DNA of 64,000 nucleotides, taken from the NCBI RefSeq assembly GCF_010183535.1, contig NC_071333.1, positions 12,460,587 through 12,524,586 of the forward strand, in the 5' to 3' direction. The position numbers and the translations under genes were made by a program. Origin of the DNA: Caenorhabditis remanei (Eukaryota > Nematoda > Chromadorea > Rhabditida > Rhabditidae). Position 1 is the first letter of the stretch, and the number at the start of each line of letters is the position of its first letter. The notes under the pieces are model-generated. The model was not told the origin of the DNA. It made no database searches and saw only the letters and a list, made by a program, of their open reading frames with translations. Positions 63,424 through 64,000 of the stretch are shown here, in pieces.

Positions 63424-63545
63424 CACAAAGCCGAAAACCAGACCGAAACGTGACCAAATAAGCAGATTTTCTAAAATGACCTTCGCCGAGGCGGAAAGAA
63501 ATAATTTATGCGAGTCCGATGTCAGGTTGGAATAATGAATCACTT
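63424..63545 (-). CDS. Possible internal coding exon
   Basis: The segment is bounded by an AATAATCAG acceptor and a strong donor (TTTGTG followed by GTAAGT). One frame is open across it (VIHYSNLTSDSHKLFLSASA, then a hydrophobic stretch LLIWSRFGLVFGFV). It is richer in G and C than its flanks. A shorter acceptor-bounded segment near 63890-63935 (FYRKDVILAVQRAT) could be a neighbouring exon. The rest of the gene would lie outside the window or in small exons I could not find. Family unknown. Confidence 0.28.
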
Positions 63546-64000
63546 CTGATTATTTGTTTTTAAAGGATTTTCAATAGCAGTTTTGAAAAATAAAACACAA
63601 AATAAATCTGAGAACATCCGAGAAACAAATATTTTCTTATTCACAAAATATAAATGAATGTTCTGAGAATTTTTCTTCTTCTCAAAAATTCCGAAAAATA
63701 AACACTGGCCAGATAAAATGCCGCAGACATAAATCTAACACCAAAGCCTCTATTAAGCATAAAAAGTTCTTTAAAACAGCCAGAACACCGCCGTCTTAAG
63801 ATCATTTCCGCTTAAACTCGAAACTAGTTTTTCTCGCTTCACTTCACTTTCTTCTTTTTCATTTTCACTGATGAAAAAAACTTGTTGCTCTCTGAACAGC
63901 TAGAATAACATCTTTCCTGTAGAACTGAAATAGAAAAAAAAGAGAAAAAACCGATGTTTAATTATAATAAACAGAAGATATACATGCAGTCGATTCGTTT
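63546..64000. other. Window-end sequence, no clear gene
   Basis: AT-rich, with one acceptor (CTATTTCAG on the minus strand near 63930) followed by a short open segment. It may hold a 5' exon of a minus-strand gene; evidence is weak. Confidence 0.3.

Noticed and set aside
62878..63543. 221-codon minus-strand ORF
   Set aside because: Most of it is Phe/Ser/Leu-rich translation of a pyrimidine-rich tract. Only its first 122 bases look like an exon, ending at a strong donor; the rest is probably intron.
1..64000. CRISPR arrays, riboswitches, operators or prokaryotic-style terminators
   Set aside because: None seen; the window is eukaryotic throughout.

Overview
This window looks like nematode DNA, most likely a Caenorhabditis X-chromosome segment. 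The sequence is AT-rich. Genes have many small introns with GT donors and TTTTCAG-type acceptors. The recognised protein set is metazoan and nematode-like. A complete vesicular monoamine transporter core (CAT-1 type), an RGS12/14-like regulator and a GnRH/AKH-type receptor lie close together. This fits my unverified memory of C. elegans cat-1, rgs-6 and gnrr-4 being X-linked neighbours. I could not check this, so only cat-1 carries a symbol.

Layout. 1-4.9 kb: a small, unrecognised five-exon gene (+), then a possible non-coding transcript. 4.9-8.3 kb: a secreted Skeletor-like protein (two DM13 domains plus a DOMON-like tail; -). Its third intron has been invaded by an 880-bp fold-back element whose arms carry a tRNA-like module. 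8.3-14.6 kb: no convincing gene. 14.7-17.4 kb: cat-1 (-), with a tRNA-Ser(GCU) gene on the opposite strand inside one intron. 20.4-22.5 kb: a complete cytochrome P450 (+), convergent with a secreted calcineurin-like phosphoesterase (-; 22.6-24.3 kb). 25.0-32.0 kb: an RGS12/14-like protein (-) with long introns. 32-42.3 kb: mostly non-coding, with a large inverted repeat at 38.2-39.3 kb and one cysteine-rich candidate exon. 42.3-45.2 kb: a 14-exon GnRH/AKH-receptor-like GPCR (-) with a 9-nt microexon. 45.2-59.4 kb: gene-poor and rich in repeats, including a GC-rich MITE with a 10-bp target duplication, two copies of a dispersed repeat and a decayed mariner. 59.4-61.4 kb: a RYBP/YAF2-like Polycomb-type zinc-finger protein (-) whose first intron uses a GC donor.

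Exon phases were followed by hand. For seven of the eight main protein genes the exons sum to an intact frame from start to stop. The exception is cat-1, whose frame is intact but whose first coding exon was not found. No operon is evident. Several genes may serve neuronal signalling (monoamine loading, G-protein regulation, peptide receptor), but no mechanism links the neighbours beyond proximity. I found no CRISPR array or prokaryotic feature, and no obviously new multi-gene system. The most distinctive features are the fold-back elements, the nested tRNA, the microexon and the GC-AG intron.
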